A stretch of DNA of 64,000 nucleotides, from contig CM046832.1 in NCBI GenBank assembly GCA_025618425.1, forward strand, positions 59,927,087 to 59,991,086. The letters are read 5' to 3'. The DNA is from Heliocidaris tuberculata. Lineage: Eukaryota > Echinodermata > Echinoidea > Camarodonta > Echinometridae. A program made the translations under genes and the position numbers. Below are positions 63,085 through 64,000 of the stretch, piece by piece. The notes beneath the pieces are model-generated. The model had not been told where the DNA came from and ran no database searches. It saw only the letters and a program-made list of their open reading frames with translations. Position 1 is the stretch's first letter. Every line of letters starts with the position of its first letter.

Positions 63085-64000
63085 TACCCTTTCATTAATT
63101 CATTTACGTTCTTTCTTGCATGCCCTCTCGCTTTGTCGTAGGCATATGCATTTCCCTCAGGGAAGAAATATCTTCAAGAGATAATACCCACATTTACAAA
63201 ATTCTCTCTTAAAATAGGCCACTCCTACCTGGTCTTCAAACAGAAATAATATGTCCTTATCTTTGATAATGCTCAAATAATAATAATTTTCTCTCCCCTA
63301 AACCAGACATCAACGAATACGAGCTTCCATTCAGCCGGAGTCTCGGCGAGAGAAGGGCTAGTCTGGAGACGATGAAGACACTCGTGGTCCTCAGGAGAGA
63401 AAGGCCTCCAATTACCGACGAATGGCTTAGAAATCCAGTATGTACATGATACTGACCTTTCTTGTACAAGTTGTACATAATGAACAAATATTAACACGTG
63501 TGCTCGTTACACTTGCCTTGATAAAGTCTTTCAAGAATACCATACGGACTGATCCGTTTTCATGATATTGATTTTAAGATTTTTTATTAAAAAAAAAATA
63601 AGATAATAATATTCACACAAGTACCGATAAAAAGTTTAAAACATATTAAATCAATAATGATTAAAAATGATAAGTTACATTTTAGAGCGATTTCCAGTAA
63701 AAAAAAAGGGGGGCAGTTATAAACGTACTGAACGCTTATAATCCGAATAATACAATCCCCCTCAAAAGTAGATTTTATTTCATACTTTGGGCAGCATTGA
63801 TATCGGTTTAATTCATGACGGTTCTAGCAACTAAATGTCTCCCATGTGCCATTACGAGAAAGACATTAGGAGAATGCCCATTTGTCAATAGAAATGATAA
63901 TTTAAAAAACTTTTGCTTCCTCACAGGGTCTTACGATCATCAAGAACACAGTGGTGGACTGTTGGGACGAGGATCCAGAGGCCAGACTAACCGCGTCCTG
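5512..64000 (+). CDS. TGFBR2-like: TGF-beta receptor type II (TGFBR2-like) serine/threonine kinase, multi-exon, 3' end outside window
   Basis: This is a single-pass receptor kinase that should bind TGF-beta family ligand at the cell surface and phosphorylate a type I receptor, so that Smads are activated. I assembled seven coding exons: 5512-5548, 39996-40267, 40764-40938, 41963-42801, 53173-53314, 63307-63437 and 63927-64000. All junctions are GT..AG and phases agree (1, 0, 1, 0, 1, 0). The model gives about 556 residues: signal peptide 1-26, ectodomain 27-178 with 12 cysteines, transmembrane helix about 179-203, kinase from about 262. Kinase motifs are the glycine loop G268-G273, Lys294, Glu307, HRDLK with Asp402, and DFG with Asp420. 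There is no GS box before the kinase, which fits a type II receptor. The residues around the activation loop ([21 protein letters not shown]) resemble TGFBR2 more than activin or BMP type II receptors. Known vertebrate TGFBR2 is about 567 residues, so only a short tail should be missing. Confidence 0.93.
6410..6545. mobile_element. Short MITE with 22-bp terminal inverted repeats (hAT-like CAGGG ends)
   Basis: The left end 6410-6431 (CAGGGCTCCGTCTTATAAAG..) and the right end 6524-6545 are near-perfect inverted repeats, with two mismatches over about 22 bp. CAGGG-type ends fit hAT transposons. The flanks TCTTCAAT (left) and TCTTTAAT (right) may be a decayed target duplication but are shifted by one base. 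The internal part is about 90 bp and non-coding. A G-rich segment just upstream (6268-6312, CAGGGACGGATCCAGGGG) belongs to the recurrent G-tract repeat. Confidence 0.65.
7266..7400 (-). mobile_element. tRNA-derived SINE fragment, minus strand
   Basis: Read on the minus strand it has a tRNA-like 3' half with a B-box-like GGTTCGAGTCAC (about 7344-7356 on the plus strand), followed by CTTTCGGATGGGGCATC, a body motif typical of invertebrate tRNA-SINEs. The A-box end near 7390 is degraded and no intact tRNA cloverleaf is present, so it is not a tRNA gene. Confidence 0.5.
7401..12300. other. Intron 1 stretch without recognisable genes
   Basis: The sequence is AT-rich and contains only homopolymers (G-tract near 8750, G13 at 11151-11163, C-tracts near 11254 and 11316, G17 at 11938-11954). 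Small ORFs contain poly-Pro or poly-Gly encoded by these tracts. I see no exon, RNA gene or defined transposon end here. Confidence 0.4.
12318..12655 (+). mobile_element. tRNA-derived SINE with ATT tail
   Basis: A B-box GGTTCGAATCC lies at 12380-12390, preceded by a degenerate A-box region. The body contains CCAGGTGTAGTAAGTGGGTA (about 12449-12468) and TTGAATGCACTGAGC. The 3' end is ATGCGCTATAAGGAACGGAA followed by ATT and TTG repeats (about 12610-12655). This is the usual structure of echinoderm and other invertebrate tRNA-SINEs. The body motif recurs at 32.7 kb and 53.7 kb in this window. Confidence 0.8.
12656..20213. other. Intron 1 stretch, mostly featureless, with simple repeats
   Basis: It holds a C14 tract near 15061, TTG repeats and G-tracts at about 15223-15270, G17 at 16348-16364 and a CT/C compound microsatellite at 19131-19217. 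The block 13985-14225 has ATTCATTTATCCATTCATTC and two near copies of ATGAAATAAAACAGAATA, possibly a decayed LINE 3' end on the minus strand. The text at 16984-17045 (CGTGGAACCGCCACTG) is one end of the recurrent G/C-tract repeat. No gene is seen. Confidence 0.4.
20214..20805. mobile_element. TTAA-flanked fold-back MITE, copy 1
   Basis: The element 20218-20801 (584 bp) starts AGGGAAATC and ends GATTGCCCT, with TTAA on both sides (20214-20217 and 20802-20805). The two arms, about 200 bp each, are diverged inverted repeats: for example TCGGACAAGCAATAAGAAAG in the left arm has its reverse-complement partner near 20700-20730. There is no coding capacity. A closely similar copy in the same orientation lies at 52096-52690. 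TTAA duplications fit piggyBac-type transposition. Confidence 0.8.
20806..27016. other. Intron 1 stretch with a LINE tail, simple repeats and a T-rich block
   Basis: A minus-strand LINE-like tail lies at about 23347-23560 (TTTCAG repeated four times, then TTTATTGTTTCAT). GA repeats lie at 23780-23935, a T/A low-complexity block at about 25010-25155 is followed by G13, and C25 lies at 25493-25517. CT repeats lie near 26250. The higher-GC block 24000-24360 has overlapping ORFs on both strands but no recognised motif. The block 26400-26640 is GC-richer and carries TGACGTCA at 26552-26559 and an inverted CCAAT box near 26578. Region 21130-21290 has repeated ATTAA/ACACC words. Confidence 0.4.
27017..27310. 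mobile_element. MITE with CACTGTAAA-type inverted ends
   Basis: The left end CACTGTAAATAA (27017) and the right end, which reads CACTGTAAAAATAACTGTG on the minus strand (ending 27310), form inverted repeats. Inside are an inner inverted repeat (AAATCAGCATAT.. near 27124 and ..ATATGCTGATTT near 27180) and a direct repeat ACAATAAAATTATGTAAAT twice at about 27140-27178. A T20 tract lies near 27098. No ORF is present. A target duplication is not clear. Confidence 0.6.
27410..27830. mobile_element. hAT-type MITE with perfect 8-bp target duplication
   Basis: The element 27418-27822 (405 bp) starts CAGTGGCGGCACCAGG and ends with its reverse complement CCTGGTGCCGCCACTG. It is flanked by identical 8-bp repeats TTCCAGCA at 27410-27417 and 27823-27830. 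CAG-type ends plus an 8-bp duplication are diagnostic of hAT transposition. The interior is G/C homopolymers and GAAA-rich sequence with no transposase. A second CAGTGGCGGCATCAAGG end lies inside at 27623, suggesting an internal duplication or nested copy. ORFs over it are artefacts. Confidence 0.9.
27831..29188. other. Intron 1 stretch, nothing recognised
   Basis: The sequence is AT-rich and non-coding. It contains a TGACGTCA palindrome at 28732-28739 and a G13 tract near 28836. No gene or element end is recognised. Confidence 0.4.
29189..29506. mobile_element. hAT-like MITE with 8-bp target duplication
   Basis: The element 29197-29498 (302 bp) begins CAGTGGCGCAGCCAGG. Its right end, on the minus strand, reads CATCAGCTTAGCTGAGG, a decayed inverted partner. 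It is flanked by identical 8-bp repeats GTAGAGAC at 29189-29196 and 29499-29506. The interior has G19 (29279-29297), an AAAC/CAAA microsatellite (about 29383-29415) and C-tracts, and no ORF. The 8-bp duplication and CAG end support hAT. Confidence 0.75.
30010..30680. repeat. Local tandem repeat, about four units of 170-200 bp
   Basis: The landmark ATTACATAAC followed by GATAAGAGAATCTCG or a variant, then TAGTAACGGTTAA, recurs at about 30031, 30218, 30420 and 30590. A second landmark (GAAGGATATAC.CGTGG.CCTTA, then ACGAGAAG.CTGAAA) alternates with it. The units differ by substitutions and small indels. There is no coding signal. The array is direct head-to-tail. Confidence 0.75.
30681..31249. 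other. Intron 1 stretch, nothing recognised
   Basis: The sequence is AT-rich. ORFs are short and lack motifs. I see no repeat boundaries. Confidence 0.35.
31250..31505. repeat. Degenerate minisatellite, about 16-bp unit
   Basis: Variants of AGACGAAATGGTTATT follow one another head to tail about 15 times, with GAC.AAATG as the most constant core and single-base changes between units. It ends in a T-rich tract near 31508. Confidence 0.7.
31506..32689. other. Intron 1 stretch with a short telomere-like motif
   Basis: It is mostly featureless. GGTTAGGGTTAGG at 32073-32085 is two telomere-like units. No gene is seen. Confidence 0.35.
32690..32850 (-). mobile_element. tRNA-derived SINE, minus strand
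   Basis: On the minus strand an A-box-like TAGTCGAGTGGTAT (32832-32845) is followed by a Ser-tRNA-like anticodon arm and a B-box-like CGTTCGAACCC (about 32790-32801). The body then has CCAGGTGTTAAATGGGTACA and GGAAGGAATTCTTTGAATG (32701-32742), shared with the SINEs at 12.4 and 53.7 kb. Acceptor-stem pairing is lost, so it is not a working tRNA gene. Confidence 0.75.
32851..37734. other. Intron 1 stretch with simple repeats, no gene recognised
   Basis: It contains G-tracts near 33010 and TTG/TTTTG repeats at 33860-33945. C17 lies at 33997-34013 and CT repeats at 34408-34446. GA repeats lie at 37125-37258, and a TGACGTCA palindrome at 36913-36920. A small G/C-tract repeat fragment lies near 35855-35876. 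ORFs over these tracts are low-complexity. The ORF 35550-35747 has no motif that I recognise. Confidence 0.4.
37735..38475 (+). pseudogene. 3' fragment of a non-LTR retrotransposon (CR1/Jockey-like), decayed
   Basis: The frame from 37738 reads [20 protein letters not shown], which matches the conserved IR..GP.IWN.LP..IK segment found at the C-terminus of many LINE reverse transcriptases. The frame is lost soon after, in CT-rich sequence. Downstream is a pyrimidine-rich 3' region ending near 38475 in AAATAAATAAATC, like a LINE tail. The 5' part and the catalytic RT core are absent, so it is a dead, 5'-truncated copy. The exact clade is uncertain. Confidence 0.6.
38476..39995. other. End of intron 1, one CT microsatellite
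   Basis: CT repeats lie at 38938-38985 and a C-tract at about 39310-39323. The rest is AT-rich and featureless up to the exon 2 acceptor. Confidence 0.4.
39996..40267 (+). CDS. TGFBR2-like: TGFBR2-like exon 2 (end of signal peptide and cysteine-rich ectodomain)
   Basis: The acceptor is CTATACAG at 39988-39995 and the donor is CAG|GTATTA at 40267/40268. The exon encodes residues 13-103: the hydrophobic end of the signal peptide, then the ligand-binding domain with nine cysteines (C29, C32, C39, C44, C49, C55, C59 and two later ones). Three N-glycosylation sequons are visible (NCT, NGS, NDT). Its GC content is clearly higher than that of the flanking introns. Reading through the donor reaches a stop after about 32 extra residues. 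The three-finger ectodomain fold is known for the family; here it is inferred from cysteine number and the exon 3 signature. Confidence 0.88.
40268..40763 (+). other. TGFBR2-like: Intron 2 (496 bp)
   Basis: The intron starts with GTATTA and ends in a pyrimidine-rich tract and AAG. No embedded repeat is seen. ORFs reading into it from exon 2 or towards exon 3 are extensions of the exons. Confidence 0.88.
40764..40938 (+). CDS. TGFBR2-like: TGFBR2-like exon 3 (end of ectodomain, CSC...CN signature)
   Basis: A pyrimidine-rich tract ends in CCCACAAG at 40756-40763. Starting at 40764 keeps phase 0; an alternative acceptor three bases later would drop one Glu. The exon encodes residues 104-161 and contains CSCASDGCN, the terminal cysteine signature of the type II receptor ectodomain, closest to the TGFBR2 version (CSC..) rather than the activin/BMP version (CCC..). 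It continues into a Pro/Ser/Thr/Glu-rich stalk before the membrane. The donor is ACAG|GTGAGG at 40938/40939 (phase 1). With intron retention the frame adds only GEDR and stops, which would give a soluble ectodomain. Confidence 0.9.
40939..41962 (+). other. TGFBR2-like: Intron 3 (1024 bp)
   Basis: The intron starts with GTGAGG and ends CTCCAATAG. In frame with exon 3 it has a stop after four codons (TAG at 40951). No repeat or other gene is recognised in it. Confidence 0.9.
41963..42801 (+). CDS. TGFBR2-like: TGFBR2-like exon 4 (transmembrane helix and kinase N-lobe to DFG)
   Basis: The acceptor is CTCCAATAG at 41954-41962 and the donor is CAG|GTATGT at 42801/42802. The 839 nt encode residues 162-441. 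In order: a short basic/acidic juxtamembrane stretch, a hydrophobic helix about 179-203 (Val/Ile/Leu rich), a Thr/Ser/Asp-rich cytoplasmic linker, and the kinase domain. The glycine loop is GKGRFGAVW (268-276), the ATP lysine is in AVKVF (Lys294), the helix C glutamate is in VEKELF (Glu307), the catalytic loop is [10 protein letters not shown] (Asp402), and the magnesium loop is DFGLA (Asp420). All residues needed for catalysis are present. The one-exon layout from membrane to activation segment matches the large exon 4 that I recall for vertebrate TGFBR2. Confidence 0.97.
45165..45262 (-). mobile_element. Possible tRNA-like SINE head, minus strand, decayed
   Basis: On the minus strand GAGTTCGAGTCG resembles a B-box, and about 45 bases upstream AATTGGCTGGCATC resembles an A-box. 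A long A-tract (about 45152-45171 on the plus strand) lies next to it. No cloverleaf with intact stems is present. This could be chance. Confidence 0.3.
45327..46520. repeat. Tandem duplication of about 390 bp, second copy split by a MITE
   Basis: Unit A is about 45327-45712. Unit B is about 45771-45908 plus 46283-46520. Shared landmarks, allowing small differences, are TCATCCATT, GAGTGCCTGACTAGTT, GTACTAAAGGA, TGTACTTTCACTGCTTAAA, GCAATTAGCATGTAAATGAA, GAGTATGTAAAGTGAAC and TGCAGTCCAAGTACATA. Unit A is uninterrupted at the point where unit B holds the 374-bp insertion. Confidence 0.85.
45905..46286. mobile_element. TTAA-duplicating MITE, 374 bp, with matching empty site nearby
   Basis: The insertion 45909-46282 starts AGGCATTG and ends TGTCTGCCT (ends AGGCA/TGCCT inverted). 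It is flanked by TTAA at 45905-45908 and 46283-46286. The paralogous unit A has a single TTAA at 45465-45468 in the same sequence (CACTGCTTAAACTTTCA), so the pre-insertion site is visible. There is no ORF. TTAA targeting with precise duplication is the hallmark of piggyBac-type elements. Confidence 0.85.
48048..48245. repeat. Long TA/TATG microsatellite
   Basis: It begins as GT repeats (48048-48065), then TATATATG-type units and pure TA to about 48238, ending in GTGTGTG. ORFs encoding poly Tyr-Ile here are artefacts. It is flanked by G12 (48016-48027) and C18 (48307-48324) tracts and so sits between two ends of the recurrent G-tract repeat. Confidence 0.95.
48494..48619. repeat. Near-identical 62-bp tandem duplication
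   Basis: The segment starting ATACTTCAAACTTG at 48496 recurs at 48558 with one clear difference (TTGTC versus TTGCC). Both copies include CAGCACGAGTAACATG and AATTAACTATCAGG. The near identity suggests a recent event, or a sequencing/assembly artefact. Confidence 0.9.
49532..49600. repeat. TTG trinucleotide microsatellite, over 20 units
   Basis: A near-perfect run of TTG units occupies this interval (the poly-Asn ORF on the minus strand is its translation). About 30 bases after it, AAGTGGCGTAGCTACTG at 49631 marks another end of the recurrent CAGTGGCG-type repeat. Confidence 0.95.
52096..52690. mobile_element. TTAA-flanked fold-back MITE, copy 2
   Basis: The element 52100-52686 begins AAAGGGAAATCC and ends GATTGCCCT, with TTAA at 52096-52099 and 52687-52690. 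It is highly similar throughout to the copy at 20218-20801 and in the same orientation, including GTGGACAACTCCCCCATTCG and TCGAAGAAAACCGCAAATTA. The arms are diverged inverted repeats. It carries two extra A residues at the left end compared with copy 1. Confidence 0.8.
53149..53172 (+). promoter_or_regulatory. TGFBR2-like: CT microsatellite acting as polypyrimidine tract of the intron 4 acceptor
   Basis: About eleven CT units occupy 53149-53170 and are followed directly by the acceptor AG (53171-53172) and exon 5. No other pyrimidine tract lies between the repeat and the exon, so the repeat itself must be the tract that U2AF would bind. Such tracts change length readily. Confidence 0.8.
53173..53314 (+). 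CDS. TGFBR2-like: TGFBR2-like exon 5 (activation segment, APE region)
   Basis: The exon begins directly after a CT microsatellite ending in AG (53171-53172). It runs to AAAG|GTTTGT at 53314/53315. The 142 nt encode residues 442-488: [10 protein letters not shown] (the APE motif reads SPE), then ESFKQ, and LWEITSRC near the end. The TGFBR2-like run ANSGQ|VGT spans the junction with exon 4. It starts in phase 0 and ends in phase 1. The length of 142 nt equals, as I recall, exon 5 of human TGFBR2. A competing GT inside the exon (CCAG|GTGTAC at about 53297) would break the frame to exon 6 and remove conserved residues, so I rejected it. Confidence 0.95.
53391..53610. mobile_element. MITE with about 22-bp inverted ends
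   Basis: The left end CTGGTTCACACGAAGCGTCA (about 53396) and the right end, read on the minus strand as TTATTCACACGAGGCGTCA (ending about 53608), form inverted repeats with few mismatches. The interior of about 170 bp is non-coding. It abuts the SINE that starts near 53615. A target duplication was not resolved. Confidence 0.6.
53615..53835 (+). mobile_element. tRNA-derived SINE, diverged
   Basis: A B-box-like AGGTTCTAATCTC lies at 53631-53643. The body has CAGGTGAAGTAAATGGGTAA, GTAGGAAGAAAT and CTTGAATGCTTGAGCGCC (about 53679-53731), the same module as in the SINEs at 12.4 kb and 32.7 kb. The 3' end has GGAGCTTTATAAATCCTATT and a trinucleotide tail. Confidence 0.65.
55112..59400 (-). mobile_element. 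L1/Tx1-like non-LTR retrotransposon, antisense in intron 5
   Basis: The minus strand carries one long ORF (55386-59168), then a 3' UTR of about 250 bp, and an A-rich tail seen as the T-tracts at 55112-55139 on the plus strand. The left flank is CA-rich (55094-55112). The 5' limit is uncertain: the ORF's upstream region lacks an ORF1-like frame, and the two direct repeats at 59598-60790 may be its 5' UTR. The element is opposite to the host gene, so it has no effect on the host reading frame. Confidence 0.85.
55386..59168 (-). CDS. LINE ORF2: AP endonuclease and reverse transcriptase, 1260 aa, uninterrupted
   Basis: This protein would nick target DNA and copy the element's RNA into the genome (target-primed reverse transcription). 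The N-terminal endonuclease has LNVKGL (14-19), FQET with Glu43, GGDFN with Asp151/Asn153, SRLDYW (211-216) and DHS with Asp238/His239. The reverse transcriptase has RPISLLN (541-547), DFEKAFDSV (609-617), [11 protein letters not shown] (664-674) and the catalytic YADD (709-712). The C-terminus has a CX2C-X8-H-X4-C motif (Cys1136, Cys1139, His1148, Cys1153), typical of L1-clade elements. There is no RNase H domain. No stop or frameshift interrupts it. The start could instead be Met7 or Met9. Assignment to L1/Tx1 rests on motifs alone. Confidence 0.95.
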   Translation of the reverse strand: MVGNQGMLMNILSLNVKGLRDSKKRGSIINWSRQRGDVIFFQETFSTIDVEDKWETEWDGISLFSHGTNHSKGVCVLIKSKLHFKVLKTKLDLEGRYILIDGEVQGTRLVLGNVYFPNRDKENLQLAFLRILERSLEEFNNEGHPIILGGDFNMIRDFNLDCSNKGRRIGQAFNLEFDDFQGKFDLIDIWRKKNLEKKQYTYRQKNPLIQSRLDYWIISSGLEERVNGCKIVASVAPDHSAIELELKLAHEIFKRGPSYWKFNNSLCLDSEYTNGMKNEITCLIEVLRKEIVDNRILWDFVKMKVRDYTIKYSKIKARERKSLMSKLQDEVQKLEENLALDGDRNTLEELELKRAELNGIYGHALSGLKVRSRAKWFEESEINDRYFEQLLKVNSNKTFIGKIKSNGEMVTCQQKILKEIRKFYSSLYSQTNQKDRYESGQEYFFSDIPMIKESNKKLCDEKISTGECLSILNEMQLNKTPGNDGLTVEFYRTFWSLIGKLVIDSFNTSFQKGELSSSQKQGVITLIEKEGKDPLLIENYRPISLLNVDYKILSKILASRIKKVLDEVIHTDQVGYMKGRNIGEAVRLIDDVIFHSSTFNINGFLLAIDFEKAFDSVSHSFLKKILSLYGFGPHFRKWVDILYFKAVSCVMNGGHSTGYFDVGRGVRQGDPLSPYLFLLVIEVLALAIRKAHNINGIQIGHTEVKLTTYADDMTMFLKDLESIQNLEKMLNTFWRLSGLKVNKNKTKILMLGPRKSIRNTFSLGKQVEVVKILGIYFSVDVNIKEEMNYKEILSKIKRLLGWCKQRDLTLTGKIQLLKVFALSKLIYVSSVLLVPTWVYKEVEKISFDFIWRGHDKIKRNILYLTYNHGGLKMMNFRDMIKAQRIMWIKRLIYEDSNMKWKKYFDYIFQSIGGRFIFLCDYDMKDFHIQAPPLYLEYLNIWHDLRRNRIITSNLGNQMIFNNTLIRFGRKTLFNRKLFEANIYQIKHVVDKEGHLRPVSYFLQKGLDANDLFYISSIYSSLPMNLKEKRKKDEKINDTIDYSELMYKVSDKIIPYEGLTSKLCYKIFIDNIKETFAFRHAEIAHLNTTSGIATSFLTPRLCTLDGKLREFQFRLLHSILYCNDKLYQFGYISSNLCSFCGKEIEVYNHLFMNCQFVKKLWQEIGEQMKLMHLDTLKWEEILVGLDGKSEKHMYINHLIILIKYMIYNARSKGTPPTKKEIYNALLESKDNEHKKAIARNKLSLHLKKWNYFECWTEGGHT
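59598..60790. repeat. Two-copy direct repeat of about 450 bp next to the LINE 5' side
   Basis: Copy A (about 59598-60040) and copy B (about 60313-60790) lie head to tail with a period near 715-750 bp. Shared landmarks are CCCTTAAAAGCC, TTCCCACCATATAAAAAGAA, GGAGGTCTGCCAGTCCAAGG, GCGCGGTCACGCC, ACATTATAAATGGGTGTGGC and CTTATCGGTT. Copy B has an extra A/G-rich insert near 60507-60540. Each copy carries a short GC-rich block unlike the surroundings. It could be tandem 5' UTR/promoter units of the LINE or an unrelated repeat. Confidence 0.8.
61419..61642. mobile_element. MITE with about 32-bp terminal inverted repeats, 224 bp
   Basis: The left end AATAGACCGCTTCGGTAATG (61419) and the right end, on the minus strand AATAGACCGGTTCTGTAATG (ending 61642), continue as inverted repeats through TATGCAAATTT/TATACAAATTT. 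The interior has GCTTGCCGGA repeated twice (about 61481-61501). There is no ORF. AAGGT occurs near both ends but a clean target duplication was not established. Confidence 0.7.
63034..63079. repeat. TA dinucleotide microsatellite
   Basis: A pure run of about 23 TA units lies here in intron 5. It is slippage-prone and has no coding content. Confidence 0.95.
63307..63437 (+). CDS. TGFBR2-like: TGFBR2-like exon 6 (kinase C-lobe)
   Basis: The acceptor is CCCTAAACCAG ending at 63306 and the donor is CCA|GTATGT at 63437/63438. The exon encodes residues 489-532, including YELPFS, then [10 protein letters not shown] and [11 protein letters not shown], the conserved stretch between kinase subdomains IX and XI in TGF-beta family receptors. 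Entry phase is 1 and exit phase is 0, both matching the neighbours. No recognised paralogue or pseudogene feature is seen. Confidence 0.95.
63438..63926 (+). other. TGFBR2-like: Intron 6 (489 bp)
   Basis: It starts GTATGT and ends CTTCCTCACAG. It is AT-rich with an A-tract near 63591 and a short G-tract near 63708. No embedded gene or element is seen. Confidence 0.92.
63927..64000 (+). CDS. TGFBR2-like: TGFBR2-like exon 7, partial (kinase subdomain XI), cut by window end
   Basis: The acceptor is CTTCCTCACAG ending at 63926. The exon reads [20 protein letters not shown] and on to LTAS, the [10 protein letters not shown] motif of kinase subdomain XI, with the conserved Arg at about residue 552. 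The window ends in the middle of a codon (TG). The rest of the C-lobe, the stop codon and the 3' UTR lie beyond 64000. Confidence 0.93.

Larger units (their letters stand above)
53315..63306 (+). other. TGFBR2-like: Intron 5 (about 10 kb), hosts an antisense LINE
   Basis: It is bounded by GTTTGT and CCCTAAACCAG. It holds a MITE, a SINE, CA-rich tracts (54849-54925), the LINE, two long direct repeats, another MITE, G16 (62165-62180) and a TA microsatellite (63034-63079). Stretches 53840-54840, 60900-61410 and 61650-63030 show no gene. Confidence 0.92.

Overview
The window is animal genomic DNA, most likely from a marine invertebrate deuterostome; an echinoderm is my best guess. The evidence is AT-rich introns, dense CT/GA/TA microsatellites and G/C homopolymers, tRNA-derived SINEs ending in ATT repeats, fold-back MITEs, an L1/Tx1-like LINE, and a receptor close to vertebrate TGFBR2. 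There are no bacterial features. I could run no database comparison, so the species call is inference.

There is one host gene that I can support: a type II TGF-beta receptor serine/threonine kinase (TGFBR2-like) on the + strand. It has at least seven coding exons and runs off the right edge. Exon 1 (5512-5548) encodes only the start of the signal peptide. Exons 2 and 3 (39996-40267, 40764-40938) encode the cysteine-rich three-finger ectodomain. Exon 4 (41963-42801) encodes the juxtamembrane region, the transmembrane helix and the N-terminal two thirds of the kinase. Exons 5, 6 and 7 (53173-53314, 63307-63437, 63927-64000 and beyond) encode the activation segment and the C-lobe. All six splice junctions have GT/AG borders and matching phases. 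About 556 residues are encoded here and only a short C-terminus should be missing.

Layout: 1-5511 is upstream flank with a near-perfect long hairpin (1662-1838) and a fold-back element (3427-4105). 5512-64000 is the receptor gene. Its 34 kb intron 1 and two roughly 10 kb introns (4 and 5) are filled with mobile-element debris: tRNA-SINEs (near 7.3, 12.3, 32.7 and 53.6 kb), hAT-type MITEs with 8-bp target duplications (27.4 and 29.2 kb), a TTAA-flanked fold-back family (20.2 and 52.1 kb), a TTAA MITE whose empty site survives next to it (45.9 kb), local tandem repeats (30.0, 31.3, 48.5 and 59.6-60.8 kb) and, in intron 5, an antisense LINE with an uninterrupted 1260-codon ORF.

The receptor would be a single-pass plasma-membrane protein that binds TGF-beta-type ligand and phosphorylates a type I partner, leading to Smad signalling. 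The points most worth checking are the remote 37-nt first coding exon, the CT microsatellite used as the polypyrimidine tract before the activation-loop exon, the direct repeats flanking exons 2-4, and the repeat elements that can be dated from the sequence itself. I saw no evidence of a wholly new biological system.
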